A stretch of 64,000 nucleotides of DNA from Rhizobium giardinii bv. giardinii H152 (GTDB lineage: Bacteria; Pseudomonadota; Alphaproteobacteria; Rhizobiales; Rhizobiaceae): the NCBI RefSeq assembly GCF_000379605.1, contig NZ_KB902713.1:62367-126366 (forward strand), in the 5' to 3' direction. Shown in pieces: positions 33,441 to 42,417 of the stretch. Each line of letters starts with the position of its first letter. Within the stretch, counting starts at the first letter, position 1. The translations under genes were made by a program, and so were the position numbers. The notes beneath the pieces are model-generated. The model was not told where the DNA came from and made no database searches. It worked only from the letters and a program-made list of their open reading frames with translations.

Positions 33441-33643
33441 GATTCGTCCACCCACAGCATTTGTGTTAACCGCTCGGCGTTAGCAAAATAGGATTTATAC
33501 CGTCACGTGAGCCGCCCGCCCGCGTGACGGCCAATTCCATAGGGCGGGTGTGATGTGGCGGTCGAACATCAACTGCGGTAGTTTTCACGCGACATTGTCG
33601 GTGCCTGCCGTAATCCCACGAATACTCACCGCGACTGGGCAAC

Positions 33644-33939
33644 GAGCCTAGCTCTCTGTCTTTCAAAGCATGCTTAACGCGGAGGATAGTGATCGCAACA
33701 GCTCCCACAACTATCGGAACAGCAACGAGCATAATCACCGGGTCGTTATGGAACCCAGCGTGGTCTGCTGTCTCATATATAAATTTCAGCAAGCTCAGCA
33801 GATAATAGCTGATTGCGATGATCGAAAAGCCTTCGACCGCGCGCTCGATCTTAACCTGCTCAACGATCGCGGGACCGTCGAAATAAATGGACGGTCGAGC
33901 GTAAAGCTCGGAGTTAAAATCTGCGTCTCTGGTTTGCAT
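33644..33939 (-). pseudogene. C-terminal remnant of a DUF3422-family membrane protein
   Basis: On the minus strand the segment ERAVEGFSIIAISYYLLSLLKF with a following hydrophobic helix (PVIMLVAVPIVVGAVAITIL) closely resembles the C-terminus of DUF3422 proteins (TVEGLSVVAISYYVVGL). It is preceded by a TRDADFNSEL-type stretch also seen there. The N-terminal 300 or more residues are absent, and the frame downstream runs on into unrelated sequence. This is therefore a gene fragment, not a functional small gene. The flanks 33441-33643 and 33940-34236 show nothing recognisable. Confidence 0.5.
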
Positions 33940-34236
33940 GCAGCTGGACTGGAGACACGCGGTGCTGGGACGGATGTCGTTGGGGAAGCTTCTTCTTCTG
34001 CGCCCTTAGAAGTCACGTTCATCTTCCCCATTTCCAAAAGCACATGAATTGGCGATCCTATATGAAGCGGATGCAATCAACTTGAAAGCCCCCGCGGGTG
34101 TAAAGGATTCTTTGATCCGGAAGTCCTCACTTCAAAAGGTCGCAGTACGCTCAGGCTTCTTACAAAAGGCTTCGTCGCGCCAATTCTCCCCTCTGAGCAC
34201 GCTTCATTTCTATCTGGTCCGCGAAAAGCCTCTCAG

Positions 34237-34884
34237 TCACTTGGAAAGATTGAGCAAGGTGGTCCTCTGCTCGGCGGTGAGCGGCCGGACCTCGTGGTTC
34301 TGCAAGAGCAAAAAGAGCTTCGCCGTTTCCTCCAACTCCTCAGTCGCGTACTGGGCGTCCTTTAGGGACTTGCCCGCGACGACCGGTCCATGGTTTGCCA
34401 TCAACACCGCATGATGGTTCGCGGCGGCGGCTCCCACCGCCGCCGCCAGCGCTTCGTCGCCGGGAGGAAAATACGGCACGAGCGGCAGAAAGCCGATACG
34501 CATGACATAGTAGGCGGTCAGGGGCGGCAGAACGTCGCGCTCGTTGACCTGCTTCAGCAAGCTGACGGCAACCGAATAGGTTGAATGCAGGTGGACGACG
34601 GCTCGGCGATCGTCCTTGCCGCAATACATGCACTTGTGGAGGAACGCCTCCTTGGTGGGCTTGTCACCTCCGACATGCACACCTTCCGCCGAAAAGCAGG
34701 GGAGCCGCGCTGGATCGAGGGCGCCCAGCGAGGCGTTGGTCGGCGTCATCAGAATGCGACCGCCCGACAGCCGGACGCTGATGTTGCCGGTCGATCCTGC
34801 GGTCAGCCCGCGGTCGAAGAGCGAGCGGCCGACCTCGACCATCTCGTCGCGTACCTTCGTCTCTTCGGATATGGAGCCCATCAT
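34237..34884 (-). CDS. otnC: Class II aldolase/adducin-family protein, 3-oxo-tetronate 4-phosphate decarboxylase type (OtnC)
   Basis: A 215-residue class II aldolase-fold protein. GLTAGSTGNISVRL (about residues 26-39), the zinc histidines of VVHLHSTYSVAVS and the later MANHGPVV are the family landmarks. OtnC proteins decarboxylate 3-oxo-tetronate 4-phosphate to dihydroxyacetone phosphate. The assignment rests on the directly adjacent OtnK gene, whose stop overlaps ATG 34884 (ATGA). The longer frame upstream is a shadow of otnK. It is the last gene of the eleven-gene leftward operon. Confidence 0.85.
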   Translation of the reverse strand: MMGSISEETKVRDEMVEVGRSLFDRGLTAGSTGNISVRLSGGRILMTPTNASLGALDPARLPCFSAEGVHVGGDKPTKEAFLHKCMYCGKDDRRAVVHLHSTYSVAVSLLKQVNERDVLPPLTAYYVMRIGFLPLVPYFPPGDEALAAAVGAAAANHHAVLMANHGPVVAGKSLKDAQYATEELEETAKLFLLLQNHEVRPLTAEQRTTLLNLSK

Positions 34885-36155
34885 CGTAGCCGGTCCCAAG
34901 CGTCCATGAAGAAGTCCCGTTCGCCGAAGTTGCCCGACTTCAACGCGAGCGACAGAGGTCGCCCCTGGCTCTTTGCGTGTACCCACGGAACTCCGGGGGC
35001 GATTTCGTTGCCAATCGAGAGCTGGTCGACGCCGAGCGACTTCACCACCGCTCCCGACGTCTCGCCGCCGGCGACGATGAGTTCGCTCACACCCTTCTCG
35101 ACGAGCCTTCGCGCGATTGAGGAGAGGGCGGCCTCGACCATCTCGCCAGACTGCGCGACGCCCAGCTTGCGTTGGTTTTCCTTCACCTCGTCAGGCAGAG
35201 CCGTCGCATAGATGAGAACAGGCTTGCGGCCCAGCCGAGAAGACGCCCACTCGAGGGCCTCGCCGACGACGTCGCCTCCCTCCGCCAGCTTCGAGACGTC
35301 GACGCGAAATCCCTCGTGGTCGGCGAGCATCGTCTCTACCTGTCCGTTGGTAGCGACCGAGCAGCTACCGGAGACGACGGCCCTGTAGCCTTCGTCCAAG
35401 TCAGTCGTAACGGCAGCGTCGCGACTGTTCCCGCCGGCAAGAAGAACGCGCGCCAGACCATATGCAAGGCCCGACGCCCCGGTGAATAGCACGAGATGCT
35501 TGAACGCCTGGGCAATCTCGACAAGGTCCTCGTCAGCCAGGGCGTCGACGACGACAATACGCGTGCCGTCGCCGTGAATGGGGGCGGCCCATTCCGCGAT
35601 GGCGGAAGCCCCGTGCTTCACCGTCTCGTAATAGCATCCGGTGATTTCGGCCCGCGACTGCGGCCCGAGCACCCGTAGCAGGTTCGCGTCTATCATCGGC
35701 GTCAGCGGATGATTGCGCATGCCGGACTCGTCCAGCGGCACGTCGCCGACGAACAGGTTGCCCTTGTAAACCGTCCGGCCGTTGGCCGGAAACGCGGGGC
35801 AGGCGATCGTTATGGATTGGCCAAGCTCCGCAAGCATCGCGTCGGCGACCGGGCCGATGTTGCCCTTCGCCGTGGAATCGAACGTCGAGCAATACTTGAA
35901 GTAGTACTTTTGCGCGCCACGGCCACGCAGCCATCGCAGCGCGACCAGGGACTCCTCGACCGCCATTTGCGGAGGTGTCGTTCGAGTCTTGAGGGCGACA
36001 ACGATTACGTCGGCGTCAATGTCCCGGTCGTCTTCAGGAACGCCGATCAGCACCGTCGTTTTGAGGCCGGCGCGCGCGAAGATGTTCGCGACGTCGGTCG
36101 CTCCCGTGAAATCGTCGGCCACGCAGCCGACCAGCAACTTTCCGGCGGCCACCAT
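34881..36155 (-). CDS. otnK: 3-oxo-tetronate kinase, DUF1537 four-carbon acid sugar kinase family (OtnK)
   Basis: A 424-residue DUF1537 kinase. The N-terminal sugar-binding domain opens LLVGCVADDFTGATDVANIFARAG and includes YYFKYCSTFDSTAKGNIGPVA (about residues 85-105). The C-terminal nucleotide-binding domain has VVSGSCSVATNGQ and LIVAGGETSGAVV (about 362-374). The family phosphorylates the 4-hydroxyl of oxo-tetronates, and the kinase-plus-class-II-aldolase pair (OtnK with OtnC) is the published arrangement for tetronate catabolism. A second, diverged DUF1537 kinase lies at 52910. Confidence 0.9.
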   Translation of the reverse strand: MVAAGKLLVGCVADDFTGATDVANIFARAGLKTTVLIGVPEDDRDIDADVIVVALKTRTTPPQMAVEESLVALRWLRGRGAQKYYFKYCSTFDSTAKGNIGPVADAMLAELGQSITIACPAFPANGRTVYKGNLFVGDVPLDESGMRNHPLTPMIDANLLRVLGPQSRAEITGCYYETVKHGASAIAEWAAPIHGDGTRIVVVDALADEDLVEIAQAFKHLVLFTGASGLAYGLARVLLAGGNSRDAAVTTDLDEGYRAVVSGSCSVATNGQVETMLADHEGFRVDVSKLAEGGDVVGEALEWASSRLGRKPVLIYATALPDEVKENQRKLGVAQSGEMVEAALSSIARRLVEKGVSELIVAGGETSGAVVKSLGVDQLSIGNEIAPGVPWVHAKSQGRPLSLALKSGNFGERDFFMDAWDRLR

Positions 36156-36158
36156 GGA

Positions 36159-37637
36159 TCACCTCATGATGAAGGGGTTGGCGACATCTTCAGCGGTCGA
36201 GATCATCACGCTCTTCGTCTGCATGTAGTTCTGGATCGAGGCGATGCCATTCTCTCGACCGATGCCGGAGTGCTTGTAGCCTCCAAGGGGCGACATATAG
36301 CTGATGACGCGGTAGGTGTTGACCCAGACCGTACCCGCCTGGATGGCGGCCGAAACTTTCAGGATACGACGCATGTCCTGCGTCCAGAAGCCCGCCGCCA
36401 GCCCGTAATTGGTGTCATTGGCAATATGCACGGCTTCCTCATCGCTGTCGAAGGGGATGACCGCCAGAACCGGGCCAAAAACCTCCTCCTGCGCGATGCG
36501 CATGTCGTTTCGGACACCGGAGAAGATCGTGGGTTCAACGAACCAGCCCTTGGACAGCTCGGCATTGTCCGGCCGCCCCCCGCCGAGAACGCATTCGGCG
36601 CCTTCGCCTCTTGCAATGTCGATGTAGCCCAGGATTTTCTCGAGTTGCGGCGGCGTCGTCACCGGGCCAACCTGCGTCGACGTCAACAACGGATCGCCCA
36701 TTCTCGCTGTTTTTGCGAGGTTGACGATCTTCTCGAGGAATTGGTCGTGGATCTTGCGCTGCACGAGCAGTCTTGAGCCCGCGATGCATGTCTGTCCGGT
36801 GGCAGCGAAAATGCCGGAGATCACCCCATTCACGGCATTGTCGATCTCCGCATCGTCGAAGACGATGTGCGGGCTCTTGCCGCCGAGTTCAAGCGTAACC
36901 TTCTTGAAGTTGCGTGCTGCAAGCTCGCCGATCTTGCGCCCGGTGCCTTCGCTTCCCGTGAAAGCGATCTTGGCGACGTGCTTATGGGTCGTTAGCGTCT
37001 CGCCGACATCCGCGCCGAACCCTGTGACGACGTTGAAGACGCCCGCGGGAAAGCCAGCCTGTTCGACGAGCTTTGCGAACTCAAGGGTCGAAGCAGACGT
37101 GAACTCCGAGGGCTTTGCCACGAAGGTGTTACCTGCGGCGAGAGCCGGCGCCAGCTTGTAGGCGAGCAGCAGGAGAGGGGAGTTCCACGGCGTGATCCCG
37201 ACGCAGACGCCGAGCGGCTCGTTTCGAGTGAAGTTGAAGGTGTCCGCCTTGTCGATCGGGATGACCGCTCCTTCGATCTTGTCCGCCAGCCCGCCGAAGT
37301 AGTAGTACCACTGCGGGATGTACTTGAGCTGAAACAGCATCTCGTTGATGAGCTTGCCGTTGTCCGTAACCTCGATCGTCGCGAGATGCTCCGCATTCTC
37401 GGCGATCAGGTCGCCAAGACGCCGAAGAAGATGTCCGCGGGCGCTCGCGGTGAGCTTCGGCCACGCACCTCTCGTGAAGGCGCGGTGCGCAGCCTCGACG
37501 GCTCGTTCCGCGTCTTGCTTGCCGCCCTTCGGAATAGCGGCCCAGGTCTGCCCGTTGAAAGGGTTCTTCGTCTCGAACGTGTCTCCGTTGGAAGCGTCTT
37601 CCCACTTGCCGTCGATGAACATCTTATATGTCTGCAT
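36159..37637 (-). CDS. Aldehyde dehydrogenase
   Basis: A 492-residue ALDH. It has GITPWNSPLLLLAYKLAPALAAG, the glutamate in LELGGKSPHIVFDDAE and the cysteine in FAATGQTCIAGSR. Overall it resembles the betaine/gamma-glutamyl aldehyde group, with an LGGYKHSGIGRENG end. It lies three bases upstream of otnK in the operon. It may make an aldonate or tetronate from a sugar aldehyde before kinase action, but this is inference. ATG 37637 is chosen by family length over the longer frame. Confidence 0.9.
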   Translation of the reverse strand: MQTYKMFIDGKWEDASNGDTFETKNPFNGQTWAAIPKGGKQDAERAVEAAHRAFTRGAWPKLTASARGHLLRRLGDLIAENAEHLATIEVTDNGKLINEMLFQLKYIPQWYYYFGGLADKIEGAVIPIDKADTFNFTRNEPLGVCVGITPWNSPLLLLAYKLAPALAAGNTFVAKPSEFTSASTLEFAKLVEQAGFPAGVFNVVTGFGADVGETLTTHKHVAKIAFTGSEGTGRKIGELAARNFKKVTLELGGKSPHIVFDDAEIDNAVNGVISGIFAATGQTCIAGSRLLVQRKIHDQFLEKIVNLAKTARMGDPLLTSTQVGPVTTPPQLEKILGYIDIARGEGAECVLGGGRPDNAELSKGWFVEPTIFSGVRNDMRIAQEEVFGPVLAVIPFDSDEEAVHIANDTNYGLAAGFWTQDMRRILKVSAAIQAGTVWVNTYRVISYMSPLGGYKHSGIGRENGIASIQNYMQTKSVMISTAEDVANPFIMR

Positions 37638-37651
37638 TGTCTTTCTCTCTT

Positions 37652-38362
37652 CTAGCATCCGAGTTGTCGGGCGAGGTCTTCGAGATCGTCGGCGACGTAG
37701 TCCCAGCGCTGCTCGGCTGTCAGGTCGGTGGTCTGACCCTCGCCGTATTCGGTGGGTCGTGCGATGAATGCGGTTTTAAGGCCAAGGCTGCGCGCGGCGG
37801 CAAGGTCGTAATTGTGGGCAGCGCACATCATGACGGCCCCGGGCTCCAGATAAAGGAGTTTGCAGACCCCGAGGTAGGTCTCCGGATCGGGCTTGTAATG
37901 CTGGAAAAGCTCGCAGGAGAACACGTTGTCCCAGGGCAAGTCGGCATGCTTTGCCATGTTGACGAGAATCGCGACATTGGCGTTGGACAGCGGGCCGATG
38001 ATAAATTTCGACTTCAGCCGGTGCAGCCCGCGCGATGCGTCGGGCCAGCCGTCCAGGCGATGCCAGACCCTGTTGACGTGCATCATCCGGTCGTGGTCGA
38101 GTTCGGCCAGTTCCATCTCTGCGAACACTGCCTTCAAGGCATCGAAGTGGAGTTCGTCGAGGTTCGTCCACGGCAACTCGCCGCTGCGCACGCGCGCCTT
38201 CTGGGGATTGTAACGGTCTCGCCAGCGGTCGACGAGGCCGGCCCAGTCGATCTGCAGGTCCTCCGCCGCGCCCCAGTCGGTGAGATCGCGGATGATTGAA
38301 CCCCGCCAGTCGACGACCGTGCCGAACGTGTCGAAGACAATCGCCTTGACGCTGCTGGTCAT
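37652..38362 (-). CDS. Haloacid dehalogenase type II-like HAD hydrolase
   Basis: A 236-residue HAD protein. The nucleophile motif FDTFGTVVDWRGSI (Asp about residue 10) has the dehalogenase-type TFGT form. The threonine/serine motif GPLSNANVAIL follows, the lysine is in HYKPDPETYLGVC and the acidic motif region is MCAAHNYDLAAARSLGLKTAFIARP. Members remove halide from 2-haloacids or phosphate from small molecules. In this acid-sugar operon a phosphatase role is also possible. Its ATG overlaps the stop of the preceding gene by four bases. Confidence 0.87.
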   Translation of the reverse strand: MTSSVKAIVFDTFGTVVDWRGSIIRDLTDWGAAEDLQIDWAGLVDRWRDRYNPQKARVRSGELPWTNLDELHFDALKAVFAEMELAELDHDRMMHVNRVWHRLDGWPDASRGLHRLKSKFIIGPLSNANVAILVNMAKHADLPWDNVFSCELFQHYKPDPETYLGVCKLLYLEPGAVMMCAAHNYDLAAARSLGLKTAFIARPTEYGEGQTTDLTAEQRWDYVADDLEDLARQLGC

Positions 38363-38688
38363 CTAGCGCCCTCCTTCTGGTGGGACGAAACGCGCTCGAA
38401 CGTTTCCACTCGCTTGTCGGCCACCCAGTCTCGAACCATCGCATCAAAGCTCATGAAGTGCGGCGTCTTCAGGTGGAAGTCGAAATCGGCTCTTGAACCG
38501 TAGACTTCATAGAGGTAGGTGCGCTCCGGCCGCTCAGGATCGCGGCAGACATCGAACACTTCGCAGTTCGGTTCGTCGCGCAGCGACGTCGCCGCATTCT
38601 CGATCGTCGCCGCATGGAAATCATCGGCGAACTGGCTTCGAACGACGAACTCTACGACCACGACAAAGCCTGTGGATGCCGAACTCAT
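38359..38688 (-). CDS. Small ABM-domain protein (antibiotic biosynthesis monooxygenase-like)
   Basis: A 109-residue dimeric alpha-beta barrel type protein. The strand TGFVVVVEFVVRSQFADDFHAA, then NCEVFDVCRDPERPERTYLYEVYGSRADFDFHLKTPHF, is the usual ABM/YgiN pattern. ATG 38688 overlaps the stop of the isopropylmalate-dehydrogenase-like gene (ATGA). Related proteins act as small monooxygenases, isomerases or mutarotase-like helpers. Its role here is unknown. Confidence 0.82.
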   Translation of the reverse strand: MSSASTGFVVVVEFVVRSQFADDFHAATIENAATSLRDEPNCEVFDVCRDPERPERTYLYEVYGSRADFDFHLKTPHFMSFDAMVRDWVADKRVETFERVSSHQKEGAR

Positions 38689-39794
38689 GCGACCTCCTTG
38701 CGGACGGCACCCAGAGCGCCGATCACGCTGCGCGTCATCTCCGCACAATTGGCGCTTCCGCCATACTCCATTGGAACCGCGATCTTGGTCGACAAGGTGT
38801 GCTCGACCGCCGCTTCGATCAACCCGGCGGCGTCAGCAAGCCGCTGATCGCCGTGCTTCACCGCCAGCCAGTCCAGCATCATCGCTCCCGACAGGAACAT
38901 TGCGCCCGGATTGGCGACGCCCTTGCCCGCGATATCGGGAGCGGTCCCGTGTGCCGGCTGGAAGAGGCCGTGGGTATCGCCGATGTCCGCCGAAGGGGCC
39001 ATCCCCATGCCGCCGATCAGACCGGCCGCAAGGTCGGAAAGGATGTCGCCGAACATGTTCTCGGTCACCAGCACGTCGAGCGTCCAGGGCCTCTTCACCA
39101 TGTTGAGCGCCAGCGCGTCGACATAGGCATAGTCCCTCTGCAACTCGGTGTGCTTGGCGGCGATCTCATCGAAGACCTTGCGGAAGAAAGCCATCGAACT
39201 GAAGACATTCGCCTTGTCGACGCAGGTCACCGTGCCGGGCTTGCCGCGACGCTTGCGCTGGGCGGCGAGCTGGAAAGCGAATTCGGTAACGCGCTCGGTG
39301 CCGGCCCGCGTGATCTGCATCGTGTCGTAGGCCTCTTGGTCGTTCAGCACCTCGCCGCGCCCGCGCGCATAAAACAGGCCTTCTGTCTGCTCGCGGACCA
39401 GCACGAAGTCGATTCCTTCGGCGCGAGGATCGGACAGCACTTTCGGGAGACCGGGAAACCACCGGATCGGACGGACACCCGCAAACAGGCCGAACTCCAT
39501 GCGAAGGTCGAGCTGCGGAATGATTTCCGTTCCGTCCGGGAAGCGGATGTCGGGCCAGCCCATCGCGCCGAAGAGGATTGCGTCGGATGTCCGGCAGGCC
39601 TCGAGCGCGGCGGCGGGCAGGGCCTCGCCGGTTTCCGCGTAGTGCTGCGCCCCGGCCTGATGCGTCTCGAACACGAGCGGTGGCGCGCCCGCCTGGCCGA
39701 CGGCGGCGTCGATCAATTCCAGGCAGGCAGGCATGACTTCCCTGCCGATCCCGTCGCCGGGAAGGACTGCGATCTTGAGGGTGTTGTTCAACAT
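38685..39794 (-). CDS. Isocitrate/isopropylmalate dehydrogenase-family enzyme, tartrate dehydrogenase-like
   Basis: A 369-residue beta-decarboxylating dehydrogenase. It has IAVLPGDGIGREVMPACLEL at the start, the substrate arginines in LDLRMEFGLFAGVRPIR, catalytic Tyr in GLFYARGRG, Lys in TCVDKANVFSS, and the metal aspartates in TENMFGDILSDLAAGLIG. GTAPDIAGKGVANP near 290 is the cofactor region. Since leucine genes are absent and acid-sugar genes surround it, oxidation of a tartrate-, malate- or tetronate-like hydroxy acid is more likely than a role in leucine synthesis. Confidence 0.88.
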   Translation of the reverse strand: MLNNTLKIAVLPGDGIGREVMPACLELIDAAVGQAGAPPLVFETHQAGAQHYAETGEALPAAALEACRTSDAILFGAMGWPDIRFPDGTEIIPQLDLRMEFGLFAGVRPIRWFPGLPKVLSDPRAEGIDFVLVREQTEGLFYARGRGEVLNDQEAYDTMQITRAGTERVTEFAFQLAAQRKRRGKPGTVTCVDKANVFSSMAFFRKVFDEIAAKHTELQRDYAYVDALALNMVKRPWTLDVLVTENMFGDILSDLAAGLIGGMGMAPSADIGDTHGLFQPAHGTAPDIAGKGVANPGAMFLSGAMMLDWLAVKHGDQRLADAAGLIEAAVEHTLSTKIAVPMEYGGSANCAEMTRSVIGALGAVRKEVA

Positions 39795-39811
39795 GATATA
39801 TGAAACCTGTC

Positions 39812-40522
39812 CTAGAGGTGGTTGAGGCCGAGGCGCTCGAGGAGGTCGAGCAGTTCCTTGCCTGCCCGCTCCCGGTGCGCCTTGTGAATGTTTCGTGCCT
39901 TTTCGCGATCGCCTTCGCGGATCGCCTGCACGAGTTCTGCATGTTCGCGGGTTGAGTTGACGGGCTTAGGACGCATCTTCAGCGTCACCATCCTGACGCG
40001 ATGTGCGCGGTCGATGAAATTGAGGACCACCGACTTGAGCATCTGGTTGCCGCCAAGTTCGAGCAGTTGCTCATGAAATCTCGCGTCCGCCTGCGCCCAG
40101 CGCTCCAAGTCATCTTGCGAAAGCGCATGGTCCATATCGGCCGTAGCCTTTTCGAGACCCCGGAGTTGATCCTCGGAAAGATGGCGGCTGGCGGCCAGCT
40201 CTGCTGCCGTACTCTCCAGCGACGTCAGGATTTCGTAAATTTCCTTCATGTCAGAAATAGAAATCGGCAGGACCCGCATTCCATGCCTGGGGATCACCGA
40301 AACAAGTCCGTCCTGCTGGAGGCGCATGAGCGCCTCCCTCACGGGCGTCCGGCTCATTCCCAACTGGGAGGCGACTTCCTGTTCGGTCGCCTGGTAACCG
40401 GGCGCCCACTTGTTATCCAGGATGAGCTGCCGCAACCGAAGGTGCGCTGTCGCGGTCATTGTTTTCGCGAAGGCGTCCTCTTTGATCTCGGAGACCGGCG
40501 CTGTCTGTTTCCTGGTCGGCAT
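39812..40522 (-). CDS. GntR-family regulator with FCD effector domain
   Basis: A 236-residue regulator. The winged helix at about residues 27-90 has EQEVASQLGMSRTPVREALMRLQQDGLVSV, the GntR signature. The FCD domain follows (EIYEILTSLESTAAELAA, ADARFHEQLLELGGN, NSTREHAELVQAI) with the metal-binding Asp/His residues. ATG 40522 after AAGGGAAAG is preferred. It sits inside the operon it probably controls. The palindrome TAACGTATACGTTA at 45220, before the first gene, has the GTATAC core often bound by FCD-type GntR proteins. Confidence 0.9.
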   Translation of the reverse strand: MPTRKQTAPVSEIKEDAFAKTMTATAHLRLRQLILDNKWAPGYQATEQEVASQLGMSRTPVREALMRLQQDGLVSVIPRHGMRVLPISISDMKEIYEILTSLESTAAELAASRHLSEDQLRGLEKATADMDHALSQDDLERWAQADARFHEQLLELGGNQMLKSVVLNFIDRAHRVRMVTLKMRPKPVNSTREHAELVQAIREGDREKARNIHKAHRERAGKELLDLLERLGLNHL

Positions 40523-40550
40523 TTTCTTTCCCTTCAAGCAGGCTGATTTC

Positions 40551-41411
40551 TCAGGAGCCTACATATTTTCGCCAGCTATGTTCAGGCTGGTATCCGAGAA
40601 CGCTCTTTGCTTTGTCGATGGACAGCAAGGTTTCGTTCTTCCCGATCTGCTTCTTGAACGAGACCCCCGGATACCACGTCCTGACGAGTTCCTCGTTGGA
40701 GGTGGTCATGACCCCATCGTCGTTTGCGATGATGAAGACCTCGGCACCTTTGCCGCTCCACTCGAGCGAGCGTCGGATCGCCTGTGCCCCGTCGCGGGCG
40801 TCGATATAGGTCCAAAGGTTGAAGCGTCTGCTGCCAGGGTTCTGCTCGAAGGCCGGGAAGTCGGCATACTCGCTCTCATCCATAACGTTGGAGAAGCGTA
40901 GGCAAACGATCTTGAGCTGGCTGTCCCATCGGCAATACTGCTTTGCCATCTCCTCGCCGAGATGCTTCGAGAGGGAATAGGACGTTTCCGGGCGCGACTG
41001 GTAATTCTCGTCCGCCGGCAGATAGTCAGGCTTGATCTCGTAAGGAATGCCGAGCAGGGTCTCGCTCGACGCCCACACGATGTTTTTGATGCCGAGCAAT
41101 CGGCATGACTCGAAAACATTGAAGGTCGAGATGGTGTTGACCCGGAAAACGTCAGCAGGTGCAACGCGTCCCGGCATCGGCACAGCGGCCAGATGCACGA
41201 CGGCTTCAGTGTTGCGATTGTGGTCCCAATCAAAGCCACTGATCGCCTCGATCGTGGCGCGCATGTCCTCGAAATCGACCTTGACGAAGGGGCAGAGGTT
41301 TTCTGGCGGAGCGATCGTATCCGCGTTGATGACGTCGTGGCCGCTCTCAACCAGATGCTTGATCGTGGCTCTACCCAGTTTGCCGCTGCCGCCTGTTACT
41401 AAAACTCTCAT
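40551..41411 (-). CDS. NAD-dependent epimerase/dehydratase-family (extended SDR) protein
   Basis: A 286-residue extended SDR. It has the nucleotide motif VLVTGGSGKLGRATI at the start, VVHLAAVPMPG, and the catalytic YSLSK (in TSYSLSKHLGEEMAK). The chain is short for sugar-nucleotide epimerases. In tetronate pathways a member of this superfamily, DenD, oxidises D-erythronate, and uronate dehydrogenases are also related, so oxidation of an acid sugar or its aldose is a reasonable guess. ATG 41411 is the family-type start. Confidence 0.85.
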   Translation of the reverse strand: MRVLVTGGSGKLGRATIKHLVESGHDVINADTIAPPENLCPFVKVDFEDMRATIEAISGFDWDHNRNTEAVVHLAAVPMPGRVAPADVFRVNTISTFNVFESCRLLGIKNIVWASSETLLGIPYEIKPDYLPADENYQSRPETSYSLSKHLGEEMAKQYCRWDSQLKIVCLRFSNVMDESEYADFPAFEQNPGSRRFNLWTYIDARDGAQAIRRSLEWSGKGAEVFIIANDDGVMTTSNEELVRTWYPGVSFKKQIGKNETLLSIDKAKSVLGYQPEHSWRKYVGS

Positions 41412-41439
41412 ATCGTAATACCTCCGTAGACCTTCCTCG

Positions 41440-42417
41440 TTAGCGGCTTCGGCCGACCGCGACGGCCAGGATGATGAGCATTCCGCGCGCGATGAGCTGC
41501 TGGCTGTAGTCGAGGCCGCCAAGGATAAGACCGTTGTTGATGACACCGATGAGCAGGGCACCGACGATGGAACCGATCACGGTGCCGCGTCCGCCGAATA
41601 GGCTGGTGCCGCCGAGAACCACGGCTGCGATGACAGACAGCTCGTCGCCTTCGCCAAGCTGGAAGCGTCCAGACTGCAGGCGTCCAGCATAGAGCATGCC
41701 CGCGATTGCAGCGGCCATCCCCGTCAGTAGCAGCACCTGGAACTTGATTTTCCGGACATCGACGCCGCTGTAGCGAGCCGCGATCGAGTTTCCGCCTGCC
41801 GACATTACCTTGCGGCCGAACGGTGTCTTGCGGAGCGCGATATGGGCGACGATACCCAGAATGGCGACCCAGACAACGAGGACGGGAACAGGGCCGATGT
41901 TGCCGGAACCAAAGATGAAAATGAACGTGTCGTTGATGATCGGAACAGGCGAGGTGCCACTCACCCACATTCCGACCCCTCGCGCGATCCCCATCATGCC
42001 GAGCGTCACCAAGAACGACGGGATGTTGAGATAGGCAGTTAGACCGCCGTTTATGGCGCCTACCAGCAGCCCGAGGGCTAAGCCCGCGAGAATGCCGGGG
42101 AATAGACCATACTGGCTCAGCACCAGGCCAGCGACCACCGACGACAGTCCCGCAATGGCTCCGACGGAGAGGTCGATCTCGCCCGCCGAGAGAACGAACG
42201 ACATTGCCATGGAAACGATGGCGACGATCGCAGTCTGCCGCAGGATGTTGAGCAAGTTGTTCGAAGATAGGAATCCGCGATCCTGCAGCAGGACGGCGAA
42301 GACGATGAAGATGACGACGAAGCCGATGTAGACGACGTAGTCGCGCCAGTTGCTGTGCCACGGCCGCATGTGGGTTGCATCCGCCTCTGTGTTCAATGTC
42401 TTGGCTTCAGTGGACAT
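41440..42417 (-). CDS. Ribose-type ABC transporter permease
   Basis: A 325-residue membrane protein of the RbsC family with eight to ten hydrophobic segments. Landmarks are LSAGEIDLSVGAIAGLSSVVAG (about residues 77-98), NIPSFLVTLGMMGIARGVG and VVLGGTSLFGGRGTVIGSIVGALLIGVINNGL (about 263-294). It forms the channel for the importer encoded with the ATPase upstream, whose end it overlaps by 11 bases. Substrates of this group are sugars and polyols. Confidence 0.92.
   Translation of the reverse strand: MSTEAKTLNTEADATHMRPWHSNWRDYVVYIGFVVIFIVFAVLLQDRGFLSSNNLLNILRQTAIVAIVSMAMSFVLSAGEIDLSVGAIAGLSSVVAGLVLSQYGLFPGILAGLALGLLVGAINGGLTAYLNIPSFLVTLGMMGIARGVGMWVSGTSPVPIINDTFIFIFGSGNIGPVPVLVVWVAILGIVAHIALRKTPFGRKVMSAGGNSIAARYSGVDVRKIKFQVLLLTGMAAAIAGMLYAGRLQSGRFQLGEGDELSVIAAVVLGGTSLFGGRGTVIGSIVGALLIGVINNGLILGGLDYSQQLIARGMLIILAVAVGRSR

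Noticed and set aside
38685-39794. Leucine biosynthesis gene leuB
   Set aside because: No other leucine gene is nearby, the operon is catabolic, and the sequence fits tartrate-dehydrogenase-like members of the family as well.
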